The notes: generated by a model from the letters alone, not told the origin. 64,000 nt of DNA from an uncultured Tessaracoccus sp. (GCF_943914565.1 NZ_CALUCN010000005.1:1-64000); one strand, 5' to 3'; shown: positions 35,808-45,270, counted from the stretch's first letter. Translations and numbers: made by a program.

Positions 35808-37352
35808 GTGATCGAGCGCACGAGACTGCCCCGCCCGGCCGAGCTGCTGCTCGCCGTCCTCGCAGGGCTGGCGATCGGCGCCGGCCAGCCGCCGCTCGGG
35901 CTCTGGCCCCTGACGATGCTTGGGCTCGCACTCACCACTTGGCTCGTCGCCGGCATGTCGCGACGGGCCGCGTTCGGCCACGGCTACCTGCTCGGTCTCG
36001 CGATGAACGTCCTCACGATCTCGTGGATCTCGGTGCTCGGCGTCCCCGTCGCAGCGGCGCTCATCGCCTACTCGTCGCTGTGGAGCGCGCTCGCCGCGCT
36101 GGTGATCCGCTGCGTGCTGCGCCTGCCCGGGTGGCCGGTGTGGGTGGCGATGACGTGGGTCGCGACGGAGTTCGTATCCGGCCGGTGGCCGTTCGGCGGG
36201 TTCGCGTGGACGAGGCTCGCGTTCACCACGGTCGACCAGCCGCTCGCCGGCTACCTCCCGGGCGTCGGCGCCGCCGGCGTCGGGCTGCTCGTCGCGTGGC
36301 TCTCCCAACTCCTGCTCTCCCGTGCCCGGCTGCGCGCGGCGGCGGTACTCGTGGTCGCGTTCGCGGTCGGCGGCGCCCTGCTGCTCGTGCCGCCCGGCGA
36401 GCCGGAGCAGCGCGTCACCGTCGCCGCGGTGCAGCCGAACGTGAACCGCCACGAGTACGGCGGGCCCCGCTACGCCACGGCCGTGACGAACAACGCGCTG
36501 AGCGCGACCGTCATTGCGATGGCCGAGGCGCGCACGCAGGGCCGCGAGGTGGATGTCGTGCTGTGGCCCGAGTCGGCGAGCGACCACGACCCGCTGCGCG
36601 ACGACGAGGCCCGACGCAGCGTCGACCTGTCCGCGAAACTCGCCGGGGCGCCGGTGCTCGTGGGTGCGGTCACGATCCCCGACGACCCTCCCGACAGCCG
36701 GCAGACGACCGGGCTGGTGTGGGACCCGGCTACGGGCCCCGGGGACCGCTACCACAAGCGCAACCTCGTGCCGTTCGGGGAGTGGATCCCCTTCCGCGAC
36801 GTGCTCCTGCCCCGGTTCCCGATCCTCAGGCTCACCGGGCGGCAGTCGGTGCCGGGGGAGGGCCCGGGCGTGCTCGACGTCCCGACAGCGCGCCACCCGT
36901 CGCTGCGCATCGGCGACGTGATCTGCTTCGAGCTGGCCTACGACGACACGGTCCACGACGTCGTGCGCGGCGGCGCGACGGTGGTGGTGTCCCAGTCCAA
37001 CGAGAACACCTACGCCGGCACCGCCCAGATCGCCCAGCAGCTCGCGATGAACCGCGTCCGCGCGAAGGAGCTGCGCCGCGAGATCGTCGTCTCCACGCTC
37101 AACTCGGTCTCCGGCTGGGTCGACGCGCGCGGGCGTCTCCACGAGCCCAGCGACGAGTTCGAGGGCGCCGCACGCGTCGTCGACGTGCCACTGCGGTACC
37201 GCGCGACGCCGGCCGTCACCGTCGGGCCGCTGATCTCCCGGCTGTCGACCGCGGCAGTCGTCGGTGCGCTGCTCGCGCTCGCCCTCGGGCACGTGCGGGA
37301 GCGCGGTAAGCTTGCTCGGACCAAGCGAAATGAGGTGCCCAATGTCCGCTGA
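35808..37352 (+). CDS. lnt: Apolipoprotein N-acyltransferase
   Basis: A 514-residue membrane enzyme that adds the third acyl chain to lipoproteins. N-terminal helices are followed by a nitrilase-like domain with the triad Glu in VVLWPESAS, Lys in YHKRNLVPFGEWIP and Cys in GDVICFELAY. Actinobacterial lnt is typically linked or fused to the dolichol-type mannosyl-phosphate synthase, as here. GTG start fits the leaderless spacing; the 3' end overlaps ppm1 by 11 bp. The two lipoproteins in this window would be substrates. Confidence 0.95.
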   Translation: MIERTRLPRPAELLLAVLAGLAIGAGQPPLGLWPLTMLGLALTTWLVAGMSRRAAFGHGYLLGLAMNVLTISWISVLGVPVAAALIAYSSLWSALAALVIRCVLRLPGWPVWVAMTWVATEFVSGRWPFGGFAWTRLAFTTVDQPLAGYLPGVGAAGVGLLVAWLSQLLLSRARLRAAAVLVVAFAVGGALLLVPPGEPEQRVTVAAVQPNVNRHEYGGPRYATAVTNNALSATVIAMAEARTQGREVDVVLWPESASDHDPLRDDEARRSVDLSAKLAGAPVLVGAVTIPDDPPDSRQTTGLVWDPATGPGDRYHKRNLVPFGEWIPFRDVLLPRFPILRLTGRQSVPGEGPGVLDVPTARHPSLRIGDVICFELAYDDTVHDVVRGGATVVVSQSNENTYAGTAQIAQQLAMNRVRAKELRREIVVSTLNSVSGWVDARGRLHEPSDEFEGAARVVDVPLRYRATPAVTVGPLISRLSTAAVVGALLALALGHVRERGKLARTKRNEVPNVR

Positions 37353-38100
37353 CTCGCCCATCGGCCAGGTGTTGGTGATCATCCCCACCTACAACGAGTC
37401 GCAGAACATCGAGTCGATCACGACCCGGCTGCGCAAGGCCGTCCCCGACGCCCACGTGCTCATCGCCGACGACAACTCACCCGACGGCACCGGCGACATC
37501 GCCGACCGCCTCGCCTCGGGCGACGACCACGTCCACGTGATGCACCGCACCGGCAAGGAGGGCTTGGGCGCCGCGTACCTCGCCGGGTTCGGCTGGGGGC
37601 TCGAGCACGGCTACGACGTGCTCGTCCAGCACGACGCCGACGGCTCGCACCAGCCGGAGGAGCTGCCACGGCTGCTCGACGCGATCGCGGACGGCGCCGA
37701 CATGGTGAAGGGCTCGCGGTGGGTGCCTGGCGGGTCGGTCGTCAACTGGCCGAAGTCCCGGGAGCTCATCAGCAAGGGCGGGTCGCTGTGGACCAGGGCT
37801 TGGCTCGGGATTCCCGTGAAGGACGCCACTGGAGGCTTCAACGCCTTCCGCGCCGACACGCTGCGTGGCATCGGCCTCGACGAGGTCGCCTCAGCCGGCT
37901 ACTGCTTCCAGATCGACATGGTCTGGCGCGCCATCAAGCGCGGCTACACGGTCGTCGAGGTGCCGATCGAGTTCGTCGAGCGCGAGTTCGGCGACTCGAA
38001 GATGAGCCGCAACATCGTGGTCGAGGCGCTCATCCGCACCACGCTGTGGGGCATCGAGCACCGCGCCCAGCAGGTGAAGAGGCTGTTCCGACGTGGCTGA
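37342..38100 (+). CDS. ppm1: Polyprenol monophosphomannose synthase
   Basis: A 252-residue GT2 enzyme that moves mannose from GDP-mannose to polyprenyl phosphate, the donor for lipoglycan and protein mannosylation. GT2 motifs: VIIPTYNES, LIADDNSPDGTG, QHDADGSHQPEE and the late FGDSKMS. No membrane domain is attached; the neighbouring Lnt supplies one in some actinobacteria by fusion. Start at 37342 lies inside the lnt 3' end. Confidence 0.95.
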   Translation: MSADSPIGQVLVIIPTYNESQNIESITTRLRKAVPDAHVLIADDNSPDGTGDIADRLASGDDHVHVMHRTGKEGLGAAYLAGFGWGLEHGYDVLVQHDADGSHQPEELPRLLDAIADGADMVKGSRWVPGGSVVNWPKSRELISKGGSLWTRAWLGIPVKDATGGFNAFRADTLRGIGLDEVASAGYCFQIDMVWRAIKRGYTVVEVPIEFVEREFGDSKMSRNIVVEALIRTTLWGIEHRAQQVKRLFRRG

Positions 38101-38638
38101 CCGCCCGTCGCGCCCGCCCTCACCGGGTCTGGTGCTGGCGGTGCTGCTCGCGCCGCTGGTGCTGTGGGTCGTCGCCGAGTTCGCACTGCTGGTGTGGATG
38201 TCGCAGCACATCGGCTGGTGGACGCTCGTGCTGCTCGTCGCGACGTCGCTGCTCGGTGTCGTGATCCTCACGCGCCAGGGGCGACGCTCCCTGCAGCGCC
38301 TGCGCGAGGCCGCCCGCGACGGGGCCGGCACGGTCCGGGGCACCGGCGACACCGGCATGGTCGTGACGGGCTCGTTCCTGCTCATCGTGCCGGGCTTCCT
38401 GTCCGACCTGCTGGGCCTGCTGTTCGTCGTGCCGTTCACGAGGCCGTTGCTGCGCGGCGGGTTCCGTCGCGCGGCCGGGTGGGCGGCACGACGCAAGGCT
38501 GCCAGGACCCCGGACTCCGAGGTCGTGATCGAGGGCGAGGTGGCCGACGAGGGCGCGCCGCCGTCGGGCGGAGACGACGACGGTCCCCCCGCGATCGAGG
38601 GGACCGTCCTTCCTGCCGAGGAGCCGAGGGATCAGTAG
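38093..38638 (+). CDS. fxsA: FxsA family membrane protein
   Basis: A 181-residue protein with FxsA features: two N-terminal helices with TSLLGVVILTRQG, a central amphipathic stretch, then GSFLLIVPGFLSDLLGLL, and an acidic C-terminal tail. E. coli FxsA affects phage T7 exclusion; its role in actinobacteria is unknown. GTG start overlaps ppm1, and the 3' end overlaps convergent rbpA by 7 bp. Confidence 0.9.
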   Translation: MADRPSRPPSPGLVLAVLLAPLVLWVVAEFALLVWMSQHIGWWTLVLLVATSLLGVVILTRQGRRSLQRLREAARDGAGTVRGTGDTGMVVTGSFLLIVPGFLSDLLGLLFVVPFTRPLLRGGFRRAAGWAARRKAARTPDSEVVIEGEVADEGAPPSGGDDDGPPAIEGTVLPAEEPRDQ

Positions 38639-38970
38639 ATCCCGCTCTCCCGGTGCTTGGTCAGCTGTTCCTTGAAGATGTCCTCGAGCTCCGGCATCGA
38701 GCGCCGCTCGCGCAGCATGTCCCAGTGGGTGCGCTGCGGCTTCGGCTCCTTCTCCTCGCCGGTGACGCCGTCGGAGCGCACGGCCTCCTGGCCGCACTTC
38801 TTGCACTCCCACTTCGTGGGCAGGTCCGCCTCGATCGAGAACGGGACCTCGAAGTGGTGGCCGTTCGGGCAGTCGAACGCGATGGACTGTCGCTCGGCGA
38901 ACTCGACGCCCTGCTCGTCCTCGAAGGTCTTGGAGCCCAGTCCGACTCCGCGCAATGCATGATCCGCCAT
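38632..38970 (-). CDS. rbpA: RNA polymerase-binding protein RbpA
   Basis: A 112-residue actinobacterial transcription factor that binds sigma factor and RNA polymerase, stabilising open complexes. The zinc-ribbon-like core has cysteines in FDCPNGH and WECKKCG, and the C-terminal sigma-interaction region reads THWDMLRERRSMPELE. It lies beside ppm1 as in mycobacteria. GAGGAGG precedes the ATG, and a SigR-type promoter lies upstream. Confidence 0.98.
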   Translation of the reverse strand: MADHALRGVGLGSKTFEDEQGVEFAERQSIAFDCPNGHHFEVPFSIEADLPTKWECKKCGQEAVRSDGVTGEEKEPKPQRTHWDMLRERRSMPELEDIFKEQLTKHRESGIY

Positions 38971-38990
38971 GGTTCCTCCTCACAACTGGG

Positions 38991-39016
38991 AACGATCGAG
39001 CGGTACGAAAGGTTCC
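38991..39016 (-). promoter_or_regulatory. SigR/SigH-type promoter of rbpA
   Basis: On the minus strand GGAAC (39016-39012) and GTT (38993-38991) are separated by exactly 18 bases, matching the GGAAY-N18-GTT pattern of thiol-stress ECF sigma factors. rbpA is a SigR target in Streptomyces. The two boxes also form an inverted repeat (GGGAAC with GTTCCC). Confidence 0.75.
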
Positions 39017-39025
39017 CGGTCGTCG

Positions 39026-39796
39026 TCACCGAGTAGACCACATGCCGCGCATGCGCAGGACGGCTTTCAACAAATCGGGACGGTCGGTGATGATGCCGTC
39101 CACGCCCCAGTCGATGAGGCGGTGCATGGTGATCTCGTCGTCGATCGTCCAGACGTGCAGCTTCTTGCCGGCCTGGTGCACGGCCTCGATGGTCTTCGCG
39201 GTGACGAGCTCCCAGTGCACGAGCCCGACGCGTTGCCGGAGCGGGACCTGGAACACGTCGCCCCGGGTCCGGACGACCCCGGTGAGCAGGCCGGCCGCGG
39301 CCGTGCGCGTCGCCGCGGTCACGACGCGGGGCTGCAGCTTGCGGAACAGCCGGATCCGCGCGTTGGAGAACGACGCGACGCAGACCCGGTCGTGCGCGGC
39401 GTGCCGGTCGATCGCCCGGGACAGGGGCAACGTGGCCTTGCGGGCCTTGATGTCGATGTTGAACTTCGCGGTGGGCAACGCCTCGAGCAGCTCGTCGAGC
39501 GTGGGGATCTCCTCGCGCCCGCCGACGCGCAGCTGCTTGATCTCGCCGAGTGTGAGGTCTCCCGGGCGACCGTCGAAGTCGGTCACGCGCACGAGCTGCT
39601 CGTCGTGGAACGCGACGAGGTGCCCGTCGCGCGTGCAGTGCACGTCGGTCTCGAGGTACTCGTAGCCGAGGTCGACGGCGTTGCGGAAGGCGCGGAGCGT
39701 GTTCTCGATACCCAGGTTGGCGGGCAGGAACGAGCCGCCTCGATGCGCCATCGGGATGAACCTGGCATCCAGGAAGTCACTCGGGCGGGCACTCAT
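39026..39796 (-). CDS. Glycerophosphodiester phosphodiesterase
   Basis: A 256-residue GDPD-family barrel enzyme that hydrolyses glycerophosphodiesters to glycerol-3-phosphate and an alcohol. The catalytic His-Arg is in MAHRGGSF, metal ligands are in ENTLRAF and ETDVHCTRDG, and the second catalytic His in AFHDEQLVR. No signal peptide, so it is cytoplasmic. The ATG at 39796 fits leaderless spacing to CATAAT; an ATG at 39805 would fall inside the -10. Confidence 0.92.
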   Translation of the reverse strand: MSARPSDFLDARFIPMAHRGGSFLPANLGIENTLRAFRNAVDLGYEYLETDVHCTRDGHLVAFHDEQLVRVTDFDGRPGDLTLGEIKQLRVGGREEIPTLDELLEALPTAKFNIDIKARKATLPLSRAIDRHAAHDRVCVASFSNARIRLFRKLQPRVVTAATRTAAAGLLTGVVRTRGDVFQVPLRQRVGLVHWELVTAKTIEAVHQAGKKLHVWTIDDEITMHRLIDWGVDGIITDRPDLLKAVLRMRGMWSTR

Positions 39797-39803
39797 GCCG
39801 CCC

Positions 39804-39809
39804 ATTATG
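39804..39809 (-). promoter_or_regulatory. -10 hexamer CATAAT, leaderless GDPD gene
   Basis: CATAAT on the minus strand is followed by seven bases and the ATG at 39796. Confidence 0.5.
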
Positions 39810-39828
39810 CCCAACGCCTGCCGAGCCG

Positions 39829-41367
39829 TCAGTCGTCGGTGTCGCCCCAGAAGGTGCTGATCCGCGCGCCGAGCTGCGCCAAGCGTTGGGGGAGGTCCTC
39901 GTAGCCACGGTTGATGACGTAGACGTCCTCGAGCACCGTGGTGCCGCGCGCCGCGAGGGCCGCGAGCAGCAGACAGACGGCAGGGCGCAGCGCCGGTGGC
40001 GTGACGATGCGCCGCCCCCGCCACTTCGTCGGGCCGATGACGAGGAGCCGGTGGGCATCCATCACCTGCACGTTCGCGCCGAGGTCAGCGAGCTTCTGCA
40101 GGTGGACCGCGCGGTTGTCGTAGACCCAGTCGTAGATCCTCGACTGGCCCTCGGCCGCGGCACAGATGACCGCGAAGAACGGAAGGTTGTCGATGTTCAG
40201 GCCGGGGAACGGCATGGGGTGGATCTTGTCCAGCGGGGCCTCGAGGTCCGAGGGGTGCAGCGTGATGTCGACGAGCCGCGTCGAGCCGTTGCGGCTCGGG
40301 TACTCCTTCGACATCTCGAGCCGCTGGCCCATCTCGTCGAGGACCGCCAACTCGACGTCGAGGAACTCGACCGGGCAGCGGCGCACGGTGAGCTCCGACT
40401 TCGTCACGATGCCGGCGGTGAGCAGGCTCATCGCCTCGATCGGGTCCTCGGAGATGTGGTACTCGACGTCGGCCTCGATGTCCTCGACGCCGGTGATCCG
40501 CAGCGTCGTCGTGCCGATGCCCTCGACCTGGACGCCCAGCAGCTGCAGGAAGAAGCACAGGTCCTGGACCATGTAGTTGCCCGACGCGTTGCGGATCACG
40601 GTGGTGCCCGGGGTGCGGGCGGCGGCCATGATGATGTTCTCGGTCACGGTGTCGCCGCGTTCGATGAGCGTGACGTAGTGCTTCTCGGCGCCGTCCTTCG
40701 CCACCGTCGCGTGGTACTGCCCGTCGGTGGCGACCACGGAGAGCCCGAGCTTGCTCAGCCCGGACATGTGCGGGTGCACGGTGCGCGCGCCCAGGTCGCA
40801 GCCGCCGGCGTAGGGGAGTTGGAACTGGTCGAACTCGTGCATCAGCGGGCCCAGGAACATGAGGATCGAGCGGGTGCGACGGGCAGCCCGCTGGTCGATC
40901 GTCTCGGGGTCGAGCACGTCGGGCCGGCGGATGACGAGATCGTTGCCGTCGCCGGTCCACGTGAGCTCGACGCCGATCGACGTGAGCACCTCGCTGATGC
41001 GGTCGACCTCCTCGATGCGCGCGATGCCGCGCAGCGTCGTCGTGCCGCGGTTGAGCAGCGAGGCGCACAGCAGCGCCACCGCCGCGTTCTTCGACGAGCG
41101 CACCTCGATCTCGCCGGCGAGCGTCGTGGGGCCCTCGATGCGGAAGTTCATCGCGCCTCGGGTCGCGGCTTGGATCAGGGGCATCTCGAGCGCCTCGGCG
41201 AGGCGGTCGATCATGCTGAGCGAGAGGTTCTGCTGCCCGGTCTCGATGCGGTGCACCGCGCTCTGGGCCGTGCCGAGTTCGTCGGCCAGCCGTTGTTGGG
41301 ACCAGCCGCGGCCCACGCGTGCGTCGTGGATGAGACGACCGATGGATTCACTGGTTGCGCTGCTCAT
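39829..41367 (-). CDS. murA: XRE-type DNA-binding domain fused to UDP-N-acetylglucosamine 1-carboxyvinyltransferase (MurA)
   Basis: A 512-residue fusion. Residues about 10-68 form an XRE/Cro helix-turn-helix ([25 protein letters not shown]). The MurA domain begins at MNFRIEGPT (residue 73), which would itself be a normal MurA start. MurA makes the first committed precursor of peptidoglycan; the active-site Cys is C190 in [11 protein letters not shown], corresponding to Cys115 of E. coli, and SSKNAA and the [11 protein letters not shown] end are intact. The promoter carries a palindrome at 41380-41395 next to the -10, so autoregulation through the XRE domain is likely (inference). Divergent from lpd. 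Confidence 0.95.
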   Translation of the reverse strand: MSSATSESIGRLIHDARVGRGWSQQRLADELGTAQSAVHRIETGQQNLSLSMIDRLAEALEMPLIQAATRGAMNFRIEGPTTLAGEIEVRSSKNAAVALLCASLLNRGTTTLRGIARIEEVDRISEVLTSIGVELTWTGDGNDLVIRRPDVLDPETIDQRAARRTRSILMFLGPLMHEFDQFQLPYAGGCDLGARTVHPHMSGLSKLGLSVVATDGQYHATVAKDGAEKHYVTLIERGDTVTENIIMAAARTPGTTVIRNASGNYMVQDLCFFLQLLGVQVEGIGTTTLRITGVEDIEADVEYHISEDPIEAMSLLTAGIVTKSELTVRRCPVEFLDVELAVLDEMGQRLEMSKEYPSRNGSTRLVDITLHPSDLEAPLDKIHPMPFPGLNIDNLPFFAVICAAAEGQSRIYDWVYDNRAVHLQKLADLGANVQVMDAHRLLVIGPTKWRGRRIVTPPALRPAVCLLLAALAARGTTVLEDVYVINRGYEDLPQRLAQLGARISTFWGDTDD

Positions 41368-41374
41368 TCCCGAG

Positions 41375-41380
41375 AGTTTA
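41375..41380 (-). promoter_or_regulatory. -10 hexamer TAAACT of the XRE-MurA gene
   Basis: TAAACT on the minus strand is followed by seven bases (CTCGGGA) and the ATG at 41367, so the transcript has essentially no leader. Confidence 0.5.
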
Positions 41381-41395
41381 TCTCATATGTGAGAT
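41380..41395. promoter_or_regulatory. Palindromic operator between XRE-murA and lpd
   Basis: ATCTCA (41380-41385) and TGAGAT (41390-41395) flank TATG. The element abuts the murA -10 on its upstream side, an ideal repressor position, and is the best candidate site for the XRE domain encoded by the adjacent gene. Confidence 0.65.
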
Positions 41396-41440
41396 GATCC
41401 AAGCGTCGTCGATCGAGTGTCGCCCCCGCGGGGTGGCGGC

Positions 41441-41446
41441 TAGAGT
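41441..41446 (+). promoter_or_regulatory. -10 hexamer TAGAGT, leaderless lpd
   Basis: TAGAGT is followed by seven bases and the ATG at 41454; no ribosome-binding site. Confidence 0.55.
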
Positions 41447-41453
41447 TGGGGCC

Positions 41454-42854
41454 ATGAGCTCACATTTTGACACGGTTGTCCTCGGCGCCGGCCCCGGTGG
41501 CTACGTCGCCGCCATTCGCGCGTCCCAGCTCGGCCAGCGGGTCGCGATCATCGAGAAGGAGTACTGGGGTGGCGTCTGTCTGAACGTCGGCTGCATCCCC
41601 ACGAAATCGCTGCTGCGCAACGCGGAGCTGGCACACATCCTCACCAAGGAGGCCTCGACCTTCGGCATCGAGGGCGAGGTCACGATGCGCTACGACAAGG
41701 CCTTCAAGCGTAGCCGCCGGGTCTCGGAGCGGATGACCAAGGGCATCCACTTCCTCATGAAGAAGAACAAGATCCAAGAACTGCACGGCTGGGGCACCTT
41801 CGTCGACGCGAAGACGATCGAGGTCGCCGACGACGAGGGCGCGACGCAGCAGGTCACGTTCGACAACTGCATCATCGCCACGGGCGCCACGACGAAGATG
41901 CTGCCGGGCACGAAGACCTCGACGAACGTCGTCACCTACAAGGAGCAGATCCTCGCCGACGAGGTCCCCGGCTCCATCATCATCGGCGGCTCGGGCGCGA
42001 TCGGCACCGAGTTCGCGTACGTGCTGAGCCAGTACGGCTGCGACGTGACGATCGTCGAGTACCTCGACCGCATCGTGCCCACCGAGGACAAGGAGATCTC
42101 GGCGGAGCTCGCCAAGGCCTACAAGAAGCTGGGCATCAAGACACTGACCTCGACGAAGGTCGAGCAGATCGAGGACACCGGGCAGGGCGTCAAGGTGACC
42201 GTGAGCCCGGCCGCCGGGGGAGAGCAGCAGGTGCTCGAGGCGGACCGCTTCCTCTCCGCGGTGGGCTTCGCCCCGCGCGTCGAGGGCTACGGTCTCGACA
42301 AGGCCGGCGTCGAGCTCACCGAGCGCGGCGCGATCGCGATCGACGAGTACATGCGCACCAACGTCGACGGCATCTACGCCATCGGTGACTGCACCGGCAA
42401 GCTCATGCTGGCGCACACCGCCGAGGCGCAGGGCGTCGTCGCCGCCGAGACGATCGCCGGCGAGGAGACCTTCCCGATCAACTACGACATGATCCCGCGG
42501 GCCACGTACTGCCAGCCGCAGATCGCCTCGTTCGGCTACTCCGAGGAGCAGGCCCGGGAGAAGGGCTACGACGTCAAGGTCTCGAAGTTCCCCTTCGCCG
42601 CCAATGGCAAGGCCTGGGGCCTGGGCGACGGCACCGGCTTCGTGAAGATCATCGCCGACGCCAGGTACAACGAGCTGCTGGGCGCCGCGATGATCGGCCC
42701 CGACGTCACCGAGCTGCTGCCCGAGCTGACGCTGGCGCAGGCCTACGACCTCACCGCCGACGAGATCGGGCGCACCATCCACGCCCACCCGACCCTCTCG
42801 GAGGCCCTGAAGGAGGCCGCGGAGGGCATCGCCGGGCACATGATCAACTTCTGA
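41454..42854 (+). CDS. lpd: Dihydrolipoyl dehydrogenase
   Basis: A 466-residue FAD enzyme (E3) that reoxidises dihydrolipoamide in pyruvate and 2-oxoglutarate dehydrogenases and the glycine cleavage system. N-terminal [10 protein letters not shown] binds FAD, the redox disulfide is C42/C47 in [13 protein letters not shown], a second [11 protein letters not shown] binds NAD, and the C-terminal HAHPTLSE holds the catalytic His-Glu. In mycobacteria Lpd also serves the AhpC peroxidase; here ahpF and ahpC are the convergent neighbours. It ends at a bidirectional terminator. Confidence 0.97.
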   Translation: MSSHFDTVVLGAGPGGYVAAIRASQLGQRVAIIEKEYWGGVCLNVGCIPTKSLLRNAELAHILTKEASTFGIEGEVTMRYDKAFKRSRRVSERMTKGIHFLMKKNKIQELHGWGTFVDAKTIEVADDEGATQQVTFDNCIIATGATTKMLPGTKTSTNVVTYKEQILADEVPGSIIIGGSGAIGTEFAYVLSQYGCDVTIVEYLDRIVPTEDKEISAELAKAYKKLGIKTLTSTKVEQIEDTGQGVKVTVSPAAGGEQQVLEADRFLSAVGFAPRVEGYGLDKAGVELTERGAIAIDEYMRTNVDGIYAIGDCTGKLMLAHTAEAQGVVAAETIAGEETFPINYDMIPRATYCQPQIASFGYSEEQAREKGYDVKVSKFPFAANGKAWGLGDGTGFVKIIADARYNELLGAAMIGPDVTELLPELTLAQAYDLTADEIGRTIHAHPTLSEALKEAAEGIAGHMINF

Positions 42855-42871
42855 TCCTTGCCAGACGGAAC

Positions 42872-42903
42872 ACGGCCCGCGCAGGAGATCCTGCGCGGGC
42901 CGT
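42872..42903. terminator. Bidirectional terminator between lpd and ahpF
   Basis: A perfect 15-bp inverted repeat, 42872-42886 with 42889-42903, lies between two convergent genes and can serve both. Confidence 0.85.
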
Positions 42904-42920
42904 TCGCCGTGGTGGGGGAG

Positions 42921-44489
42921 TCAGAGGGCCTGGTGTTCCCAGGCGCTCAGCCCGGCGATCGCGCCGGCGCCCTGCGCGACGACGATCTGCTTGAACGGCA
43001 CGGTCGTGCAGTCGCCGGAGGCGAACACCCCGTCGACGTTGGTCCGGCCGCGCTCGTCGATCACGATCTCGCCGCGGTCCGAGAGCTCGAGGCCCGATTC
43101 GCGCAGCCACTCGGTGTTGGGCAGCAGGCCGATCTGGACGAACACGCCCGAGAGGTCGAGCTCGTGCTCCTCACCGCTCACGCGATCGGTGTAGCGCAGC
43201 GCGTTGACCTGCGTGCCGTCGCCGACCACCTCGGTGGTGGCGGCGTTCGTGACGACGTCGACGTTCGGCAGCGAGCGCAGCTTGTCCATGAGGACGTCGT
43301 CGGCGCGGCAGCGGTCCATGAACTCGAGCACGGTGATGTGCCCGACGACGCCCGCGAGGTCGATCGCGGCCTCGACGCCGGAGTTGCCGCCACCGATCAC
43401 GGCGATGTCCTTGCCCTTGAACAGCGGCCCGTCGCAGTGCGGGCAGAACGTCACGCCCTTGTTGCGGTACTCCTCCTCGCCGGGGACGCCCATGAGTCGC
43501 CAGCGCGCGCCGGTCGCGAGCACCACCTGGCGAGCACGGAGTGATGCCTCGTCGCCGAAGCGCACCTCGTGCAGACCGCCCGGCTCCGACGCGGGTACGA
43601 GCCCCGTCGCCGTCTGTCGGCGCACGATGTCGATGGGGTAGTCCTTGGTGTGCTGCTCGAGTGCGGCGGCGAACGTGGGGCCCTCGGTGTGCGAGACCGA
43701 GATGAAGTTCTCGATGCTCATCGTGTCGAGCACCTGTCCACCGAAGCGTTCGCCGACGAGGCCGACGCGGAGGTTCTTGCGCGCGACGTAGATCGCCGCC
43801 GCGACGCCCGAGGGACCCTGTCCGACGACGAGCACGTCGTAGGGCTCCTTCTCGTTGAGCTTCGCGGCCTCACGGGCCTCGGCGCCGGTGTCGAGACGCG
43901 CGACGACGTCGGCGATCTCCATCCGGCCCTGTCCGAACGGCTCCCCGTTCAGCCAGATCGTCGGCACCGCCATGACGTTGTGCTCGTCGATCTCGTCCTG
44001 GAAGAGCGACCCCTCGACGGCGGTGTGCCTGATGCGGGGGTTCAGCACCGCCATGGTGTTGAGGGCCTGCACCACCGTCGGGCAGTTCTGGCAGGTGAGC
44101 GACATGTAGGTGACGAACTCGAAGTCGCCGTCCAGCTGCTGCACCTGCTCAATGAGGTCGGCCTCCTCCTTGACGGGGTTGCCGCCCACCTGGAGCAGCG
44201 CCAGCACGAGCGAGCTGAACTCGTGCCCCATCGGGATGCCCGCGAACGTCACCTCGACGTCGGTGCCGGCGCGGCGGATCGTGAAGGAGGGGCGGCGCCC
44301 GTGGGCCTCGTCGTCACGACGTGCGGTGACCTTGTCGGAGAGCGCCGCGATGTCGTGCAGCAGCTGCTCGAGGTTCGCGGAGGCGTCGCGGTCGTCGAGG
44401 GAGTAGACGAGTTCGACGTCGTGGGTGATGCGCGGCATCAGTGCGCCGAGCTGGGCGGTGAGGTTCTCGTCGAGAAGACGCTGGGCCAT
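42921..44489 (-). CDS. ahpF: Alkyl hydroperoxide reductase subunit F
   Basis: A 522-residue NADH-dependent flavoprotein that reduces AhpC. The N-terminal tandem thioredoxin-fold domain has the CxxC at residues 133-136 (TCQNCP). The thioredoxin-reductase-like part has the FAD motif [10 protein letters not shown], the second CxxC at 349-352 (CPHCDG) and the NADH motif [10 protein letters not shown]. This is the full-length enteric-type AhpF rather than the AhpD partner used by mycobacteria. It lies 112 bp downstream of ahpC with a stem-loop between them. Confidence 0.97.
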   Translation of the reverse strand: MAQRLLDENLTAQLGALMPRITHDVELVYSLDDRDASANLEQLLHDIAALSDKVTARRDDEAHGRRPSFTIRRAGTDVEVTFAGIPMGHEFSSLVLALLQVGGNPVKEEADLIEQVQQLDGDFEFVTYMSLTCQNCPTVVQALNTMAVLNPRIRHTAVEGSLFQDEIDEHNVMAVPTIWLNGEPFGQGRMEIADVVARLDTGAEAREAAKLNEKEPYDVLVVGQGPSGVAAAIYVARKNLRVGLVGERFGGQVLDTMSIENFISVSHTEGPTFAAALEQHTKDYPIDIVRRQTATGLVPASEPGGLHEVRFGDEASLRARQVVLATGARWRLMGVPGEEEYRNKGVTFCPHCDGPLFKGKDIAVIGGGNSGVEAAIDLAGVVGHITVLEFMDRCRADDVLMDKLRSLPNVDVVTNAATTEVVGDGTQVNALRYTDRVSGEEHELDLSGVFVQIGLLPNTEWLRESGLELSDRGEIVIDERGRTNVDGVFASGDCTTVPFKQIVVAQGAGAIAGLSAWEHQAL

Positions 44490-44550
44490 CGGTGGTGCTC
44501 CTGGGGTGGACGGGTGGAACGGGTGTGGGGGAGAGGGGGAGGGGGGAGGC

Positions 44551-44582
44551 GACGGCGGGCAGGCTCTGGCCCGCCCGCCGTC
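44551..44582 (-). terminator. Stem-loop between ahpC and ahpF
   Basis: GACGGCGGGC (44551-44560) pairs with GCCCGCCGTC (44573-44582). As both genes read leftward, it could act as a partial terminator or 3' stabiliser that keeps AhpC in excess over AhpF. Confidence 0.6.
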
Positions 44583-44601
44583 AGCGATCAGTGGGTGTGG
44601 G

Positions 44602-45165
44602 TCAGATCTTGCCGACGAGATCGATGCCCGGGGTCAGGGTGTCGTCGCCCTCTTCCCACTTGGCGGGGCAGACCTCGCCCGGGTGCGCGGCGACGTACTG
44701 CGCGGCCTTCACCTTGCGCAGCAGCTCGGCGGCGCTGCGGCCGATGCCCTCGGCGGTGCGCTCGATGTACTGGATCTTGCCCTCCGGGTCGACGAGGAAC
44801 GTCGCACGGTCGGCCTGGCCGAGGCCCTCACGCATGTTGTCGAAGTTGTTGGTGAGGACGCCGTTGGAGTCGCCCAGCATGAAGTACTTGACCTTGCTGA
44901 CCTCCTCCGAGTCGGCGGTCCAGGCCTTGTGCACGAAGTGGGAGTCGGTCGAGACCGAGTAGACCTCGACGCCCAGCTTCTGCAGCTCCTCGTAGTGGTC
45001 GGCGAGGTCGCCGAGCTCGGTGGGGCAGACGAACGTGAAGTCGCCCGGGTAGAAGAAGAAGATCGCCCACTTGCCGAGCACGTCGGACTTGGAGACCTCG
45101 ACGAACTCACCGTCGTGGTACGCCTGCGCGGTGAAGTCGAGGATCTCGGTGTTGATGAGGGACAT
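44602..45165 (-). CDS. ahpC: Alkyl hydroperoxide reductase subunit C (typical 2-Cys peroxiredoxin)
   Basis: A 187-residue peroxiredoxin, the same length as E. coli AhpC and close to it throughout ([28 protein letters not shown]). The peroxidatic Cys is C47 and the resolving Cys C166 ([10 protein letters not shown]), with the C-terminal LVGKI. It reduces hydrogen peroxide, organic peroxides and probably peroxynitrite, and is recycled by AhpF. The ATG at 45165 has GGAGT upstream; a GTG two codons earlier is less likely. Confidence 0.97.
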   Translation of the reverse strand: MSLINTEILDFTAQAYHDGEFVEVSKSDVLGKWAIFFFYPGDFTFVCPTELGDLADHYEELQKLGVEVYSVSTDSHFVHKAWTADSEEVSKVKYFMLGDSNGVLTNNFDNMREGLGQADRATFLVDPEGKIQYIERTAEGIGRSAAELLRKVKAAQYVAAHPGEVCPAKWEEGDDTLTPGIDLVGKI

Positions 45166-45193
45166 GCACACTCCTTTGGTCAGTCGTTCGCGA

Positions 45194-45238
45194 GTTCACC
45201 GGGTGTTGGCCGGCGGTTCACGAAGAATTGAAGTTCAC
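45194..45238. repeat. Three direct GTTCAC repeats in the ahpC leader
   Basis: GTTCAC occurs at 45194-45199, 45216-45221 and 45233-45238, the last overlapping the expected transcription start of ahpC. The repeats may be binding sites for a peroxide-responsive regulator. They do not look like the classical OxyR ATAG-N7-CTAT pattern. Confidence 0.4.
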
Positions 45239-45242
45239 AGTA

Positions 45243-45270
45243 AGTGTACCAATTCCAGAAAGGTTCGCAA
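45243..45270 (-). promoter_or_regulatory. Probable housekeeping-type promoter of ahpC
   Basis: On the minus strand TTGCGA (45270-45265) and TACACT (45248-45243) are separated by 16 bases. The expected start is near 45236, giving a leader of about 70 nt. Confidence 0.6.
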
